Assembly: GCA_016212085.1 (NCBI GenBank)
Contig: JACRHL010000004.1
Coordinates: 1 to 40,669, forward strand
Reading direction: 5' to 3'
From: Nitrospirota bacterium
GTDB taxonomy: Bacteria > Nitrospirota > JACRHL01
DNA: 40,669 nt
A program made the translations under genes and the position numbers. Position 1 is the stretch's first letter, and the number at the start of each line of letters is the position of its first letter. The notes beneath the pieces were generated by a model. It worked only from the letters and a program-made list of their open reading frames with translations, ran no database searches and was not told the origin of the DNA. This document shows positions 8,235 to 18,923 of this stretch, piece after piece.

Positions 8235-10703
8235 CTATTCCGGCGAGCCGGCGATCTCGCGGGCCACCGACGACATGACCGTGCCGGTGCCCTCCTGGGC
8301 CAGGGTGGAGAGCAGCTCCCGCCCCTCCGCGTCGCCGCCGGCCACGGCCGCCTGGCCGCGGCGCAGCTCGGCCCAGCTCCGGTTGTCGCCCTTCAGGCCA
8401 TCGGCCAGGGCCGCCTCGTAGGCGGCCTGGGCGGCGCCGTAACGGTCCAGGCCGTATTCCAGGTCCGCCAGCCGCAGGCGCACCTGGGCGCTGGTGGGCA
8501 CCCGCGCCGGGTCCGGCTGGCGGGCGTCGTCCGCGAGCACCTCCAGGTACAGGTCGCGGGCCCGCTCCGGCTCCTCCAGCCGCTGGCGCAGGGCGGCGGC
8601 GGCCAGCCGCGTGTCGCGCCGCTCCGGGCCGCGGGCGAAGCGGCTCAGGTAGCGGTCGTAGGCGTCCGCCGCCCGGCCCAGGTTGCCCATGACCGCGTGG
8701 GTCTGGGCGATGCGCAGATGAACCGTGTCGGCGTTGGGGCCGTGCGGGTAGCGCCGGGTGTAGTAGCCGAAGCGCTTGAGCGCCTGCTCCGGCTGGCCCA
8801 TGCGCAGATACAGGCCGCCCAGCCGGTACAGGGCGCGGGCGCGGTATTCGTCCGGCGCCTGGCTGCCCAGCAGCGACAGGAAGTGGCGCATGGCGTCCCG
8901 GTTGAGGCCCAGGGACTCGTTGGCCAGCGCCAGCGGATAGTGGGCGCGCCACCCCCTCAGGGCCGGGGTGAACAGCGCCGGCTCGTACTCGCGGTAGGTA
9001 CTGATGGCCTTGGCCGCCTGCCCCTTGGCCACCAGGTCCGTGGCCAGGTGCGCCAGCACGTCCTCGGCCAGTTCCCGGGCGGGTGTCCGCCAGTGGGTTT
9101 TCGGGTTGCGGGTCACCAACTCGCCGGCCTTGGCCAGGGCCGACAGGTCGTCGCCCATGTCCGCATGGAGCAGCGCGGATTTGTAGATGGCCTCCTCCGA
9201 CAGGGCGTCGGACGGGGCGATCCGCACCACCTCGCCATACAGCTTGAGCGCCTCCGCCAGCAATTCGTCCTCCTTGGCGCGGCCCAGATCACCGCCGATG
9301 ACCGGCCCCAGGTCCACCTTGCCCAGGCTGCGCTGGCGGTCCACGTACAGGTCGGCCAGGCTCATGCGCGCGGTCAGGCTGCCCTCGCTCTTGGGGTAGA
9401 GGGCGATCACCTCGGTGTAGCGGCGCTCCGCCAGCTCCCACCGCCCCTCGCCGCGGAAGGTGTCGGCCACCTGCGACAGGGCCACGCTGGACGGATAGTG
9501 GGACGGGAACACGTTGTAAAGGATCAGGAACACCTGGCGCGCGTCCAGGAAGCGCCCCGCCTCCATGAGCGCGCGGCCCATCAGCTTGAGCTGGTGGATG
9601 TCGCCCTTGGCGCGGCCCGGCGCGCGGGTGACGGCCTCCTGGTACAGGCTCACCGCCTCCGGGTAGCGGCCCATGCGCACCATGGTCTCGGCCAGGCCGA
9701 AGGTGGCGGCGGTGCCGTCGGCGTCGCCGGTGCCCCCGTCGCGCACCTCCGTGAAGTTGGCCAGGGCCGTGTGCACGTGGTTCTGGCCCAGGGCGATCTG
9801 GCCGCGCAGCAGGGTGGCGCCCCGGTACGCGGGGGACTCCACGTAATCCTGCCGCACCGTCTCCACCAGCGGCTTGGCGTCCTCCCACTTGGACTCGGCC
9901 ACCAGCACCTCGGCCATGCGGACGAGGGCGGTGGGAAGGTTGGGGGAACGCGGAAAGCGCTTCACCAGGGCGTCGTACTGCTTGGCCACCTCGGCGCGGG
10001 CGGGCGGCCCCAGCGGCCAGGCCGCCGGCACCTTCAGGTCGGCGGCCAGGTAGGCGGCCGCCTCCGCCAACGGGCTGTCCGGGTGCTCGGCCAGAAACCG
10101 CTCGAAACCCGTGGCGGCGGCGTCCCACTGCTTGCGGTCGTAGGCGGTGTGGGCGGCGGAGAAGACATCCGCCCCCGGTCCGGTGGCCGGGCCGCTCACC
10201 GCCACGGGGATGGCCAGCGGCGGCTGCGTCAGCTCCACCGGCACGTGCAGGGCGAAGGGGCTCGGCGACGCCGGCGCCGGGGCGGTTTCGGCCTCCGGGG
10301 TGGCGACGGGCGCGGTGGGCAGGTCGTGAACCAGGTCCAGGACCACGCGGAACGGCCGTTCCAGGGTTTGGGTGGCGCTGCGCACCGCGTGCTCGCGCAG
10401 GAACACCCGCACGCGGGTGCCGGTGCCGGTGGCGTCCGGCTCCAGGGTCATCCCGGCCACCAGCGGGTCGTCCTCCGCCACGGCAAGGGGGGTGACCGTG
10501 TCCGGCGGGCTGTCGATCCGCACCTCCACCTCGGTACCGTTGACGGCGCGCACCATCTCGAAGTTGACCGCTTCGGTCACCCGCAGCACCACCTCGGTGT
10601 GCAGGAACGCCTCCGCCGCGCCAAGCGGCGCCGCCACGCCCAGCATGGCCAGGGCGGCCAGGACGATCCGCGGATAAACCGATATGGGCCGTGGTACACG
10701 CAT
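8235..10703 (-). CDS. Secreted tetratricopeptide-repeat protein, flagellar-regulon neighbour
   Basis: 822 residues. A signal peptide (about residues 1-30, ending PLGAAEA) is followed by a beta-rich domain to about residue 125 that resembles an AMIN-type module (FRVVLDLVHDL), a Pro/Ala linker, then degenerate TPR units to the C terminus (for example SAAHTAYDRKQWDAAATGF and AETMVRMGRYPEAVSLYQ). The product is therefore probably periplasmic and a protein-interaction scaffold, perhaps touching peptidoglycan through the N-terminal domain. It follows the sigma-54 regulator gene by 140 bp on the same strand and precedes the flgB operon, suggesting a motility or envelope role, which is inference. The ATG has only a weak ribosome-binding site. 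Confidence 0.8.
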   Translation of the reverse strand: MRVPRPISVYPRIVLAALAMLGVAAPLGAAEAFLHTEVVLRVTEAVNFEMVRAVNGTEVEVRIDSPPDTVTPLAVAEDDPLVAGMTLEPDATGTGTRVRVFLREHAVRSATQTLERPFRVVLDLVHDLPTAPVATPEAETAPAPASPSPFALHVPVELTQPPLAIPVAVSGPATGPGADVFSAAHTAYDRKQWDAAATGFERFLAEHPDSPLAEAAAYLAADLKVPAAWPLGPPARAEVAKQYDALVKRFPRSPNLPTALVRMAEVLVAESKWEDAKPLVETVRQDYVESPAYRGATLLRGQIALGQNHVHTALANFTEVRDGGTGDADGTAATFGLAETMVRMGRYPEAVSLYQEAVTRAPGRAKGDIHQLKLMGRALMEAGRFLDARQVFLILYNVFPSHYPSSVALSQVADTFRGEGRWELAERRYTEVIALYPKSEGSLTARMSLADLYVDRQRSLGKVDLGPVIGGDLGRAKEDELLAEALKLYGEVVRIAPSDALSEEAIYKSALLHADMGDDLSALAKAGELVTRNPKTHWRTPARELAEDVLAHLATDLVAKGQAAKAISTYREYEPALFTPALRGWRAHYPLALANESLGLNRDAMRHFLSLLGSQAPDEYRARALYRLGGLYLRMGQPEQALKRFGYYTRRYPHGPNADTVHLRIAQTHAVMGNLGRAADAYDRYLSRFARGPERRDTRLAAAALRQRLEEPERARDLYLEVLADDARQPDPARVPTSAQVRLRLADLEYGLDRYGAAQAAYEAALADGLKGDNRSWAELRRGQAAVAGGDAEGRELLSTLAQEGTGTVMSSVAREIAGSPE

Positions 10704-10843
10704 GCCGGAGGCAAGGGAAGCAAGACCCGAACCAAATTGTGCGACAGGTTGTTTTGTGCGCGAAACCAGGTGGTTACGCGATGCGCGGCGGGCGTGCTGG
10801 CCCCCCGCCGGGGCCCATCACGCCAATCCGCTGACGCTGGCCG

Positions 10844-12289
<1,446 letters not shown>

Positions 12290-12397
12290 CTGCTGCTCCC
12301 CGAGAATAAATTCCGGCGTCGCGGTCCGCCCGTGTATGGCCGGACCGGTGGCTGCACCAAACACCCATGTCCCGCATGACGCCCCCGTCTTAAGCTC

Positions 12398-12427
12398 AAG
12401 CTAGCAAACAGGACACAATCGTGTCAA
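12398..12427 (-). promoter_or_regulatory. Possible sigma-70 promoter with overlapping palindrome, upstream of the FlrC-like regulator
   Basis: On the minus strand a perfect TTGACA (12422-12427) is followed after 18 bp by TAGCTT (12398-12403), a weak -10. The dyad GACAC-N4-GTGTC (12412-12425) covers the end of the -35 and the spacer, where a repressor could block polymerase. The leader to the regulator ATG would be about 100 nt. Confidence 0.4.
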
Positions 12428-12444
12428 TGGGTTGACGGGTTGAT

Positions 12445-12960
12445 TTATTCCCCTTGACGGAGCGCCGACTGGTAGGCGTCATGGGTTTTGCCGTCGAGGC
12501 AGACGAAGCGCACCTCCTCCAGCTCCGGCCGGGCCGCCAGGGCCGCCCGCGCCTCGGCCACGGCGATGGCGGTGGCGGCGCCCAGGGGGTAGCGGTAGGC
12601 GCCAGTGCCGATGGCGGGAAGGGCGACGCGCCGCAGGCCGTGTGCCGCCGCCAGGGCGAACGACGCCCGGTAGCAGGCGGCAAGCTGCTCCGCCTCGCCG
12701 TGGCCGCCGCCGTGCCACACGGGCCCCACCGTGTGGATGATGTACCGGGCTGGCAGGCCGAAGCCCGGCGTGATGCGCGCCTGGCCGGTGGGGCAGCCGC
12801 CGATGGCGCGGCAGGCGGCAAGCAGTTCCGGCCCCGCCGCCCGGTGGATGGCCCCGTCCACCCCGCCGCCCCCCAGCAGGCTGGTGTTGGCGGCGTTGAC
12901 GATGGCGTCCACCGCCTGGGTGGTGATGTCGCCCCGGATGATGCGGATGCGCGCGCCCAT
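12445..12960 (-). CDS. Macrodomain protein, O-acetyl-ADP-ribose deacetylase type
   Basis: 171 residues, a single macrodomain covering the whole protein. Ligand-binding motifs are visible: [16 protein letters not shown] near residues 10-25, the glycine loop [16 protein letters not shown] at about 29-44, [10 protein letters not shown] near residue 75, and the phosphate loop [12 protein letters not shown] near residue 120. The family (YmdB/MacroD type) binds ADP-ribose and removes acetyl or ADP-ribosyl groups. It lies after the mini-protein gene on the same strand, but a strong terminator separates them, so it may be transcribed alone. Confidence 0.93.
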   Translation of the reverse strand: MGARIRIIRGDITTQAVDAIVNAANTSLLGGGGVDGAIHRAAGPELLAACRAIGGCPTGQARITPGFGLPARYIIHTVGPVWHGGGHGEAEQLAACYRASFALAAAHGLRRVALPAIGTGAYRYPLGAATAIAVAEARAALAARPELEEVRFVCLDGKTHDAYQSALRQGE

Positions 12961-13005
12961 GGGGAAAATATAGCCGGGAACGGGCGCCGGGCCCCCCGAT
13001 GGCGC

Positions 13006-13053
13006 AAAAAAAGGGGCCGCCCCGCCCCGGTCCGGGCGGAACGGCCCCCTTGA
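13006..13053 (-). terminator. Rho-independent terminator, probably two-way
   Basis: A long GC stem pairs the GGGGCCG side near 13048 with CGGCCCC near 13018; on the minus strand it is followed by a run of seven to eight T. The plus strand also has a T-run partner (A-run at 13006 and TTGAAAAAA at the other side), so it could act both ways. It would end transcription of the 68-residue protein gene. Confidence 0.8.
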
Positions 13054-13065
13054 AAAAACCGTGGC

Positions 13066-13272
13066 CTACTGGACCAGCAAGAAGTCCGCGAAGCGCACCG
13101 AGCGGTCGATGCGCACGCAGCGGCTGCAAACGTCGATCTCCGCCTGCATGTCGAACTCGCTGTCGCCGGGTATCTTGATATCCTCGCAAAAGTTGCACAG
13201 GAACGGGGAGTTGCTCAATTCCCGGCCGTGCATCGCGTCCCGCTCCACCACGGTTCTGGACAATTCGGACAT
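13066..13272 (-). CDS. Small four-cysteine (zinc-ribbon-like) protein of unknown function
   Basis: 68 residues. Two CxxC pairs, Cys26/Cys29 (LCNFCE) and Cys49/Cys52 (VCSRCVR), are spaced 19 residues apart, consistent with one structural zinc site. Residues between them are acidic. I do not recognise the family. It looks real: GGAG precedes the ATG at usable distance, a strong terminator follows directly, and composition matches neighbours. It is divergent from lon. Confidence 0.7.
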   Translation of the reverse strand: MSELSRTVVERDAMHGRELSNSPFLCNFCEDIKIPGDSEFDMQAEIDVCSRCVRIDRSVRFADFLLVQ

Positions 13273-13385
13273 GGACTGCTCCGTTGCTTGGGGCCCAGTC
13301 CCCTCTCACTCATCATTCTCGGTGCCCGCACGGGGCGACTTGAGGCCCCGAGGGGCCATCCGCGGAATTCATCGGCGCCGCGCCG

Positions 13386-13413
13386 TTGACAGGGCGGCAA
13401 GGCGGATTAAATA
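13386..13413 (+). promoter_or_regulatory. Possible lon promoter
   Basis: TTGACA at 13386-13391, then 16 bp, then TAAATA at 13408-13413 within the only AT-rich patch before lon. The leader would be about 135 nt. The -10 match is modest, and I see no good sigma-32 (heat-shock) promoter, which lon genes often have. The rest of 13273-13555 holds GC hairpins only. Confidence 0.4.
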
Positions 13414-13555
13414 AAATCCGGACCCGCCGCCGGACCCCTGTGCGCCCCATCCAGGCGGACACGGCCGGTCCGCCGCCCCGGCGGCGCGGGGGCGCGTCCC
13501 GAATCATCGCCTTCACACCAACGCGGCCCGCTCCCGGCGGGCCCCAGGGAGACCC

Positions 13556-16054
13556 ATGGCCGACCACGATCGGGACGCTGTCCCGGACAACGCCCCGCCC
13601 GCCCCGCAGGACCCGCCCGCCGGCAAGCCCGGCAAGGAAAGGCCGGTCAAGAACATGGTGGTGCTGCTGCCCAACGCCGGGCGGCCCCTGTTCCCCGGCG
13701 CCATGGCGCCGTTCTCGGTGAGCGACCGCGCCGCCGCCCTGGCCAGCCTGGAAAGCTACGACGCGGTGCTGGGCGTGGTGCAGACCGTCGACCCGCGCAA
13801 CGACCGGGTGGAAACCCTGGCCGACATCCACCCGGTGGGCATCGTCGCGCGCATCACCAAGACCCTGGACGACGAGGCGGAGGAAACCCCCGAGGGCGGC
13901 GGCGCGCCGCGCTTCCGGGAACCGGCCGACCTGACCGGGGAGGAGCCCTCCATGGCCGTGCTGCTCAAGGGCGGCCCGCGCTGCGTGGTGGAGGAGATCG
14001 TGCAGACCGAGCCCTATCTGGTGGCGCGCGTCCGCTACCCGGAGGAGGAGCTCGACGCGGACGACCCGGAAACCAAGGCCCTGGCCATGGCGCTCATGGG
14101 CGAGCTCAAGCACCTGGTGAAGAAGAGCCCCCTGTTCTCCCGCGACATGAACGTGCTCTCGCCCCCGGTGCCCCTGGAGGAGGCGGGCCGCCTGGCGGAC
14201 ATGGCCGCCGTGCTCACCAGCGCCCGGCGCGACGAGATGCAGGCGATCCTGGACGAGTTCGACATCAAGAAGCGCCTGGAGCGGGCCCTGGTGCTGGTGA
14301 AGGAGGAGCTGCACCTGGTGGGCCTCCAGAACACGCTCAACGACCGCATCGAGCGCAAGGTGAACCGCCAGCAGCACGACTTCTTCCTGCGCGAGCAGCT
14401 CAAGGTGATCCGCCGCGAGCTGGGGCTGGAGAGCGACCCCAAGACCCTGGAGGTGGCGCGCTTCAAGAAGCGACTGGGCGAGATCACCTGCCCCCCCACC
14501 GTGACCCGCGTGATCCACGAGGAGATCGACAAGCTCGAGATGATCGAGCCCAGCAGCCCCGAGTTCAACGTGTCGCGCAACTACCTCGACTGGCTCACCG
14601 GCCTGCCCTGGGGCATCGAGAGCAGGGAGCCGCTCGACATCGCCCGCGCCCGCCGCATCCTCGACCGCGACCACTACGGCCTGAAGGACGTGAAGGACCG
14701 CATCATCGAGTATCTGGCGGTGCACAAGCTGAAAGGGGGCGACCTGCGCGGCTCCATCCTGTGCCTGGTGGGGCCCCCCGGCGTGGGCAAGACCAGCATG
14801 GGCAAGTCCATCGCGAAAACCCTGGGGCGCCAGTTCTTCCGCTTCTCACTGGGCGGCATGCGCGACGAGGCGGAGATCAAGGGCCACCGCCGCACCTATG
14901 TGGGCGCCATGCCCGGCAAGATCATCCAGGCGTTAAAGCGCGTGGGCACCGCCAACCCGGTCATCATGCTCGACGAGATCGACAAGCTCACCTCCAGCTA
15001 CCAGGGCGACCCCTCCTCCGCCCTGCTGGAGGTGCTCGATCCCGAGCAGAACAGCCAGTTCCTGGACCACTACCTGGACGTGCCGTTCTCCCTGCGCGAC
15101 GTGTTCTTCATCGCCACCGCCAACACCCTGGACGGCATCCCGCGCCCGCTCCTGGACCGCATGGAGGTCATCCGCCTGTCCGGCTACATCGAGCAGGAAA
15201 AGATGGCCATCGCCAAGCGCTACCTGCTGCCCAAGCAGCTCAAGGAGCACGGCATCGGGCCCAAGCACCTCAAGATAGGCGCCCACGGCTTCCGCGCCAT
15301 CGCCCGCGGCTGGGCGCGCGAGGCGGGGGTGCGGCACATGGAGCAGCAGATCGCCAAGACCTGCCGCAAGGTGGCCACCGCCCTGGCCACCAACCCGGAC
15401 GCCTTCACCCCCGTGACCATCACCGCCGATGACGACCTGAAACCCTACCTGGGCGACCCCCTGTACCGGGACGAGAAGCTCGACACCGCCGCCCGCCCCG
15501 GCATCGCCCTGGGCCTGGCCTGGACGGCGCGCGGCGGCGCCACCCTGGAGATCGAGGCCATCGCCATCCCCGGCAAGAAGGGGGGCCTCAAGCACTCCGG
15601 GCAACTGGGCAACGTGATGGTGGAATCCGCCGGCATCGCCCACAGCTACATCTCGAGCCGGGTGGCGGATTTTTCCATCGACCCCGAGTTCTTCGGCGAC
15701 AACCTGGTGCACCTGCACGTGCCCGCCGGCGCCACCCCCAAGGACGGCCCCTCGGCGGGCATCACCATGGGCTGCGCCCTGCTCTCCCTGGCCACCCGCA
15801 AGGCCATCCGCCGCGGCCTGGCCATGACCGGCGAGCTGACCCTCACCGGCCGCGTGCTGGCGGTGGGCGGCATCAAGGAAAAGGTCATCGCCGCGCGCCG
15901 CCAGGGCATCAAGGAGATCATCCTCCCCGCCGCCAACGAGCGCGACCTGAACGAGCTGGACGCCCAGATCAAGAAGGGCATCAAGTTCCACCCGGTCACC
16001 CACTTCGACCAGGTGGCGGAACTGGCGTTCCGGGGGCTGAGGAAAAAGGCCTGA
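13556..16054 (+). CDS. lon: ATP-dependent protease Lon
   Basis: 832 residues, slightly longer than usual because of a Pro/Ala/Asp-rich N-terminal extension of about 30 residues. The LON substrate-binding domain ([19 protein letters not shown]) comes first, then a helical region, the AAA+ module with Walker [10 protein letters not shown] near residue 405 and Walker [11 protein letters not shown], and the serine-lysine protease domain with PKDGPSAG (catalytic Ser near 732) and GGIKEKV (catalytic Lys near 775). It degrades misfolded and regulatory proteins in the cytoplasm. GGGAG lies before the ATG. Confidence 0.98.
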   Translation: MADHDRDAVPDNAPPAPQDPPAGKPGKERPVKNMVVLLPNAGRPLFPGAMAPFSVSDRAAALASLESYDAVLGVVQTVDPRNDRVETLADIHPVGIVARITKTLDDEAEETPEGGGAPRFREPADLTGEEPSMAVLLKGGPRCVVEEIVQTEPYLVARVRYPEEELDADDPETKALAMALMGELKHLVKKSPLFSRDMNVLSPPVPLEEAGRLADMAAVLTSARRDEMQAILDEFDIKKRLERALVLVKEELHLVGLQNTLNDRIERKVNRQQHDFFLREQLKVIRRELGLESDPKTLEVARFKKRLGEITCPPTVTRVIHEEIDKLEMIEPSSPEFNVSRNYLDWLTGLPWGIESREPLDIARARRILDRDHYGLKDVKDRIIEYLAVHKLKGGDLRGSILCLVGPPGVGKTSMGKSIAKTLGRQFFRFSLGGMRDEAEIKGHRRTYVGAMPGKIIQALKRVGTANPVIMLDEIDKLTSSYQGDPSSALLEVLDPEQNSQFLDHYLDVPFSLRDVFFIATANTLDGIPRPLLDRMEVIRLSGYIEQEKMAIAKRYLLPKQLKEHGIGPKHLKIGAHGFRAIARGWAREAGVRHMEQQIAKTCRKVATALATNPDAFTPVTITADDDLKPYLGDPLYRDEKLDTAARPGIALGLAWTARGGATLEIEAIAIPGKKGGLKHSGQLGNVMVESAGIAHSYISSRVADFSIDPEFFGDNLVHLHVPAGATPKDGPSAGITMGCALLSLATRKAIRRGLAMTGELTLTGRVLAVGGIKEKVIAARRQGIKEIILPAANERDLNELDAQIKKGIKFHPVTHFDQVAELAFRGLRKKA

Positions 16055-16098
16055 TCCCCGCCCGTCCGGGCGCGCCATTCGGAAAAAATGGAGGAGAC

Positions 16099-16518
16099 AT
16101 GCAGCCCCGCCTCACCCTCGTCACCCTGCCCGTGGACGACCTGGAGCGCGCCGTGCGCTTCTATCGCGATGGCCTGGGCCTGCCCACCGAGGGCATCATG
16201 GGCGCCGAGTTCGAGCACGGCGCCGTGGCCTTCTTCGAGCTTCAGGGGGGCATCAAACTGGGGCTGTGGCCGCGCAAGAGCCTGGAACACGACTCGGGCC
16301 GCGCCGTGGCCAAGGGCGACATGAGCAGCATCGTCCTGGCCCACAACGGCACCAGCCGCGACGAGGTGGACCGGGTGATGGCCGAGGCCAAGGCCGCCGG
16401 CGCCACCATCGTCAAGCCCGCCCGGAACACCTTCTGGGGCGGCTACGGCGGCTACTTTGCCGACCCGGACGGCCACCTGTGGGAGGTGGCCTACAACCCG
16501 GCGTGGGACGTGGCCTGA
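16099..16518 (+). CDS. VOC-superfamily (glyoxalase/dioxygenase fold) protein
   Basis: 139 residues, a single VOC domain. Paired beta-alpha-beta-beta-beta motifs are visible: VDDLERAVRFYRDGLGLP at the N terminus and GGYFADPDGHLWEVAYNP at the C terminus, the latter with the His and Glu that usually take part in metal binding. Substrate is unknown: the family includes glyoxalases, resistance proteins and dioxygenases. GGAGGAG precedes the ATG. It starts 44 bp after lon and may be read through from it. Confidence 0.88.
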   Translation: MQPRLTLVTLPVDDLERAVRFYRDGLGLPTEGIMGAEFEHGAVAFFELQGGIKLGLWPRKSLEHDSGRAVAKGDMSSIVLAHNGTSRDEVDRVMAEAKAAGATIVKPARNTFWGGYGGYFADPDGHLWEVAYNPAWDVA

Positions 16519-16562
16519 ATACGCGCCACACTGCGCCGACATTGCCGGGGCTGTAGGCAAGC

Positions 16563-16606
16563 GCCCCGATCCCCGCCCCGATCCACCCCCGCCCCGATCC
16601 ACCCCC
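16563..16606. repeat. Short direct repeats, 16-bp unit
   Basis: Two perfect copies of a 16-bp unit GCCCCGATCCACCCCC (16575-16590, 16591-16606), preceded by a 12-bp partial copy. They lie between the VOC gene and the transporter promoter. No function is evident. Confidence 0.8.
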
Positions 16607-16653
16607 GCACGGCGGCCCGCACGTCCCCGACGGACGGCCCCCGCCTTCCCGCC

Positions 16654-16682
16654 TTGACGCCTTTTTCCGTCCCGGTTACAAT
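16654..16682 (+). promoter_or_regulatory. Strong sigma-70-type promoter of the SLC13 transporter
   Basis: TTGACG at 16654-16659 and TACAAT at 16677-16682, spaced 17 bp, each one base off consensus. Transcription would begin near 16690, giving a leader of about 125 nt. Confidence 0.7.
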
Positions 16683-16696
16683 TTTTCTACATATTT

Positions 16697-16785
16697 CCGA
16701 TCGAAAAAGTAGGGATACTTTCCCGGTCGGCCGTTGCAACCCGCCCGTGCCGATTCCGTTGGCGGCGCGGGGCGGCGGTTTTTTT
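16697..16785 (+). promoter_or_regulatory. Candidate transcription-attenuator leader upstream of the SLC13 transporter
   Basis: Two consecutive hairpins lie between promoter and ATG. Hairpin 1 pairs 16697-16711 with 16716-16730 (13 of 15 pairs, one of them G-T, loop GGGA). Hairpin 2 pairs 16741-16752 with 16763-16775 (12 pairs, one bulge) and is followed at 16779-16785 by seven T, the form of an intrinsic terminator, 28 bases before the ATG. A competing pairing is possible: 16724-16731 (3' arm of hairpin 1) with 16749-16758 (5' arm of hairpin 2). This gives the mutually exclusive design of an attenuator or riboswitch. No known riboswitch class was recognised. Confidence 0.5.
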
Positions 16786-16813
16786 CCACCATCTGGCATG
16801 GGCGGGGCACGGC

Positions 16814-18589
16814 ATGGGCGCACAACTGGGCTGGCAGGCGTGGGTGGCGGGGGGCGTGGTGGCCGGGGTGTTCGCCGTGCTGATGGCCACCCGCGTGCCC
16901 CCCTACCTGGCCATGGTGGGCGGCATGGCCCTGCTGCTGGTGACCGGCGTGGTCTCCCCCAGGGCCGCCCTGGCGGGCTTCGCCAACGAGGGGGTGATCA
17001 CCGTGGCCGTGCTGTTCGTGGTGGCGGCGGGGCTGCGCCAGGCGGGGGTGCTGGCGTGGCTCATGGGCCGGGTGCTGGGCCGCCCGCGCTCCGTGCGGGC
17101 CGCGCAGGCGCGCATGGCCGTGCCGGTGATGGCCGCCAGCGCCTTCCTCAACAACACCCCGCTGGTGGCCATGCTGCTGCCGGTGGTGCAGGACTGGGCC
17201 CGGCGCGTGGGCATCGCCCCCTCGCGGCTGCTGTTGCCCCTGAGCTACGCGGCCATCCTGGGCGGCCTCACCACCCTCATCGGCACCAGCACCAACCTGA
17301 TGGTCAACGGCCTGTGGATCGCCGAGGGGCACGCATCCCTGTCCCTGTTCACCATCACCCCGGTGGGGCTGGCGGCGGCGCTGGCGGGGATGGCCTTCAT
17401 GCTGGCCGCCGGGCGGCGCCTGCTGCCCGACCGCCAGGTGGATGCCTCGGTGTTCGACAACCCGCGCGAATACACGGTGGAGATGCGCGTGTCCGGGCGC
17501 GGCGCCGCCGGGCGCACGGTGGCCGATGTGGGCCTGGGCCACCTGCCGGGCATGGTGCTCACCCACGTGCGCCGCCCCGGCCGGGTATGGTCGGAGGCGC
17601 AGGGCGACATGCGCCTGGGCGAGGGCGACGAGCTGCGTTTTGCCGGGCTGGTGAACGGCGTGGCCGACCTGCTGCGCCTGCCGGGGCTGGCCCCCGCCAC
17701 CCGCCAGGTGAACCGGTTGGACGACCCGCGCGCGGAGCGGGTGTTCGCCGAGGCGGTGGTGTCGCGCACCAGCCCGCTGGTGGGGCAGTCGGCGCGCGAG
17801 GGGCGCTTCCGCACCCGCTACGGGGCGGTGGTGCTGGCGGTGGCCCGGGGCGGCGAGCGCCTCACCCAGCCGGTGGCCGACGTGGTGCTGCAACCGGGCG
17901 ACGCCATCTTTCTGGAGACGGGCCCGCACTTCGTGGCCCAGCACCAGAACTGCTCCGACTTCTGCCTGGTGAGCGCCCTGGACAGCGACGGCCCCGCCAC
18001 CCGCGAGCGCGCCCCGGTGGCGCTGGCGATCGTGGTGGGCATGGTGGTGGCGGCGGGCACGGGGCTGCTCACCATGTTGCAGGCGGCCTTCGTGGCGGCG
18101 TTTTTGATGCTGGCCACCCGCGTCTGCTCGGAAGCCACCGCGCGCCGCGCCATCGACCTGCCGCTGATCCTTTCCATCGGCGCCGCCCTGGGGCTGGGGC
18201 AGGCGCTGGACCAGACCGGGCTGGCCGGGGCGTTCGCCGGCTCGCTGCTGGCCGTGGGCGGCGACCACCCGTGGGCGGCGCTGGCGGCGGTGTACGCGAC
18301 CACCATGATCATCACCGAGATCGTCACCAACAACGCGGCGGCGGCGGTGGCCTTCCCCATCGCCATGGCCACCGCCCACCGCCTGGGGGTGGACCCCATG
18401 CCCTTCGCCGTGGCGGTGATGATGGCCGCCTCCGCCAGCTTCGCCACCCCCATCGGCTACCAGACCAACCTCATGGTCTACGGCGCCGGCGGCTACCGGG
18501 TGAGCGATTTCTTGCGGATCGGCATCCCCATGAACATCGTGGTGGGGGTGGTCACCGTGCTGCTGCTGCCGTGGGTGTTTCCGTTCTAG
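16814..18589 (+). CDS. SLC13/DASS-family permease with central TrkA-C (RCK-C) domains
   Basis: 591 residues, about 12 membrane segments split by a soluble region at about residues 205-365 that looks like two TrkA-C domains (FRTRYGAVVLAVARGGERL and LQPGDAIFLETGP). Family motifs occur in both membrane halves: SAFLNNTPLVAMLLP and GTSTNLMVNG in the first, EIVTNNAAAAVAFPIAM and IGYQTNLMVYG in the second, matching the Ser-Asn-Thr substrate and sodium hairpins. The family imports anions such as sulfate or dicarboxylates; the substrate cannot be read here. It has its own promoter and structured leader and appears monocistronic. Confidence 0.9.
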   Translation: MGAQLGWQAWVAGGVVAGVFAVLMATRVPPYLAMVGGMALLLVTGVVSPRAALAGFANEGVITVAVLFVVAAGLRQAGVLAWLMGRVLGRPRSVRAAQARMAVPVMAASAFLNNTPLVAMLLPVVQDWARRVGIAPSRLLLPLSYAAILGGLTTLIGTSTNLMVNGLWIAEGHASLSLFTITPVGLAAALAGMAFMLAAGRRLLPDRQVDASVFDNPREYTVEMRVSGRGAAGRTVADVGLGHLPGMVLTHVRRPGRVWSEAQGDMRLGEGDELRFAGLVNGVADLLRLPGLAPATRQVNRLDDPRAERVFAEAVVSRTSPLVGQSAREGRFRTRYGAVVLAVARGGERLTQPVADVVLQPGDAIFLETGPHFVAQHQNCSDFCLVSALDSDGPATRERAPVALAIVVGMVVAAGTGLLTMLQAAFVAAFLMLATRVCSEATARRAIDLPLILSIGAALGLGQALDQTGLAGAFAGSLLAVGGDHPWAALAAVYATTMIITEIVTNNAAAAVAFPIAMATAHRLGVDPMPFAVAVMMAASASFATPIGYQTNLMVYGAGGYRVSDFLRIGIPMNIVVGVVTVLLLPWVFPF

Positions 18590-18625
18590 GCGGTTTGGGG
18601 ATGCCCTGTTGCAACGGCCTGCCAT

Positions 18626-18690
18626 GAAAACAGGCCCCTGACCGGCCACCTCGGCCGGCGCGGGACGCCACCCCGTTCAGGGGCGTTTTC
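18626..18690 (+). terminator. Large nested inverted repeat, probable terminator of the transporter gene
   Basis: Outer arms GAAAAC (18626-18631) and GTTTTC (18685-18690), next GCCCCTGA (18634-18641) with TCAGGGGC (18677-18684), and an inner hairpin CCGGCC/GGCCGG (18642-18658). The T-run is only four long, so termination is plausible but not certain. The remaining sequence to 18825 is gene-free and becomes AT-rich after 18760. Confidence 0.45.
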
Positions 18691-18825
18691 ACCCCGCCGG
18701 ACAAGCACGCACCTTGCACGACAACGGGGCGGCGGGGCGTTCGCAGCCGATACGCAAAATGCAATTCTAACCCGATTTAATGTTGTTATCTATTTGTAAA
18801 CACATAAAATACCACCCAAGCCGCC

Positions 18826-18853
18826 TTGATATAAGTTATATATTTGCTACATT
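18826..18853 (+). promoter_or_regulatory. Probable promoter of the HD-GYP gene
   Basis: TTGATA (18826-18831), 16 bp, TACATT (18848-18853), in a strikingly AT-rich island at 18760-18870 within otherwise very GC-rich DNA. The leader would be about 65 nt. Confidence 0.45.
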
Positions 18854-18923
18854 TAGATGAGACCTTGGCGTTCAATGCATGGCGGCCTGCGGCCGTAACG
18901 TGGCATCGATGGGGAGGATGACC

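Noticed and set aside
13386-13555. Heat-shock sigma-32 promoter for lon
   Set aside because: No CTTGAA/CCCCAT pair with suitable spacing was found; only a modest sigma-70-like site.
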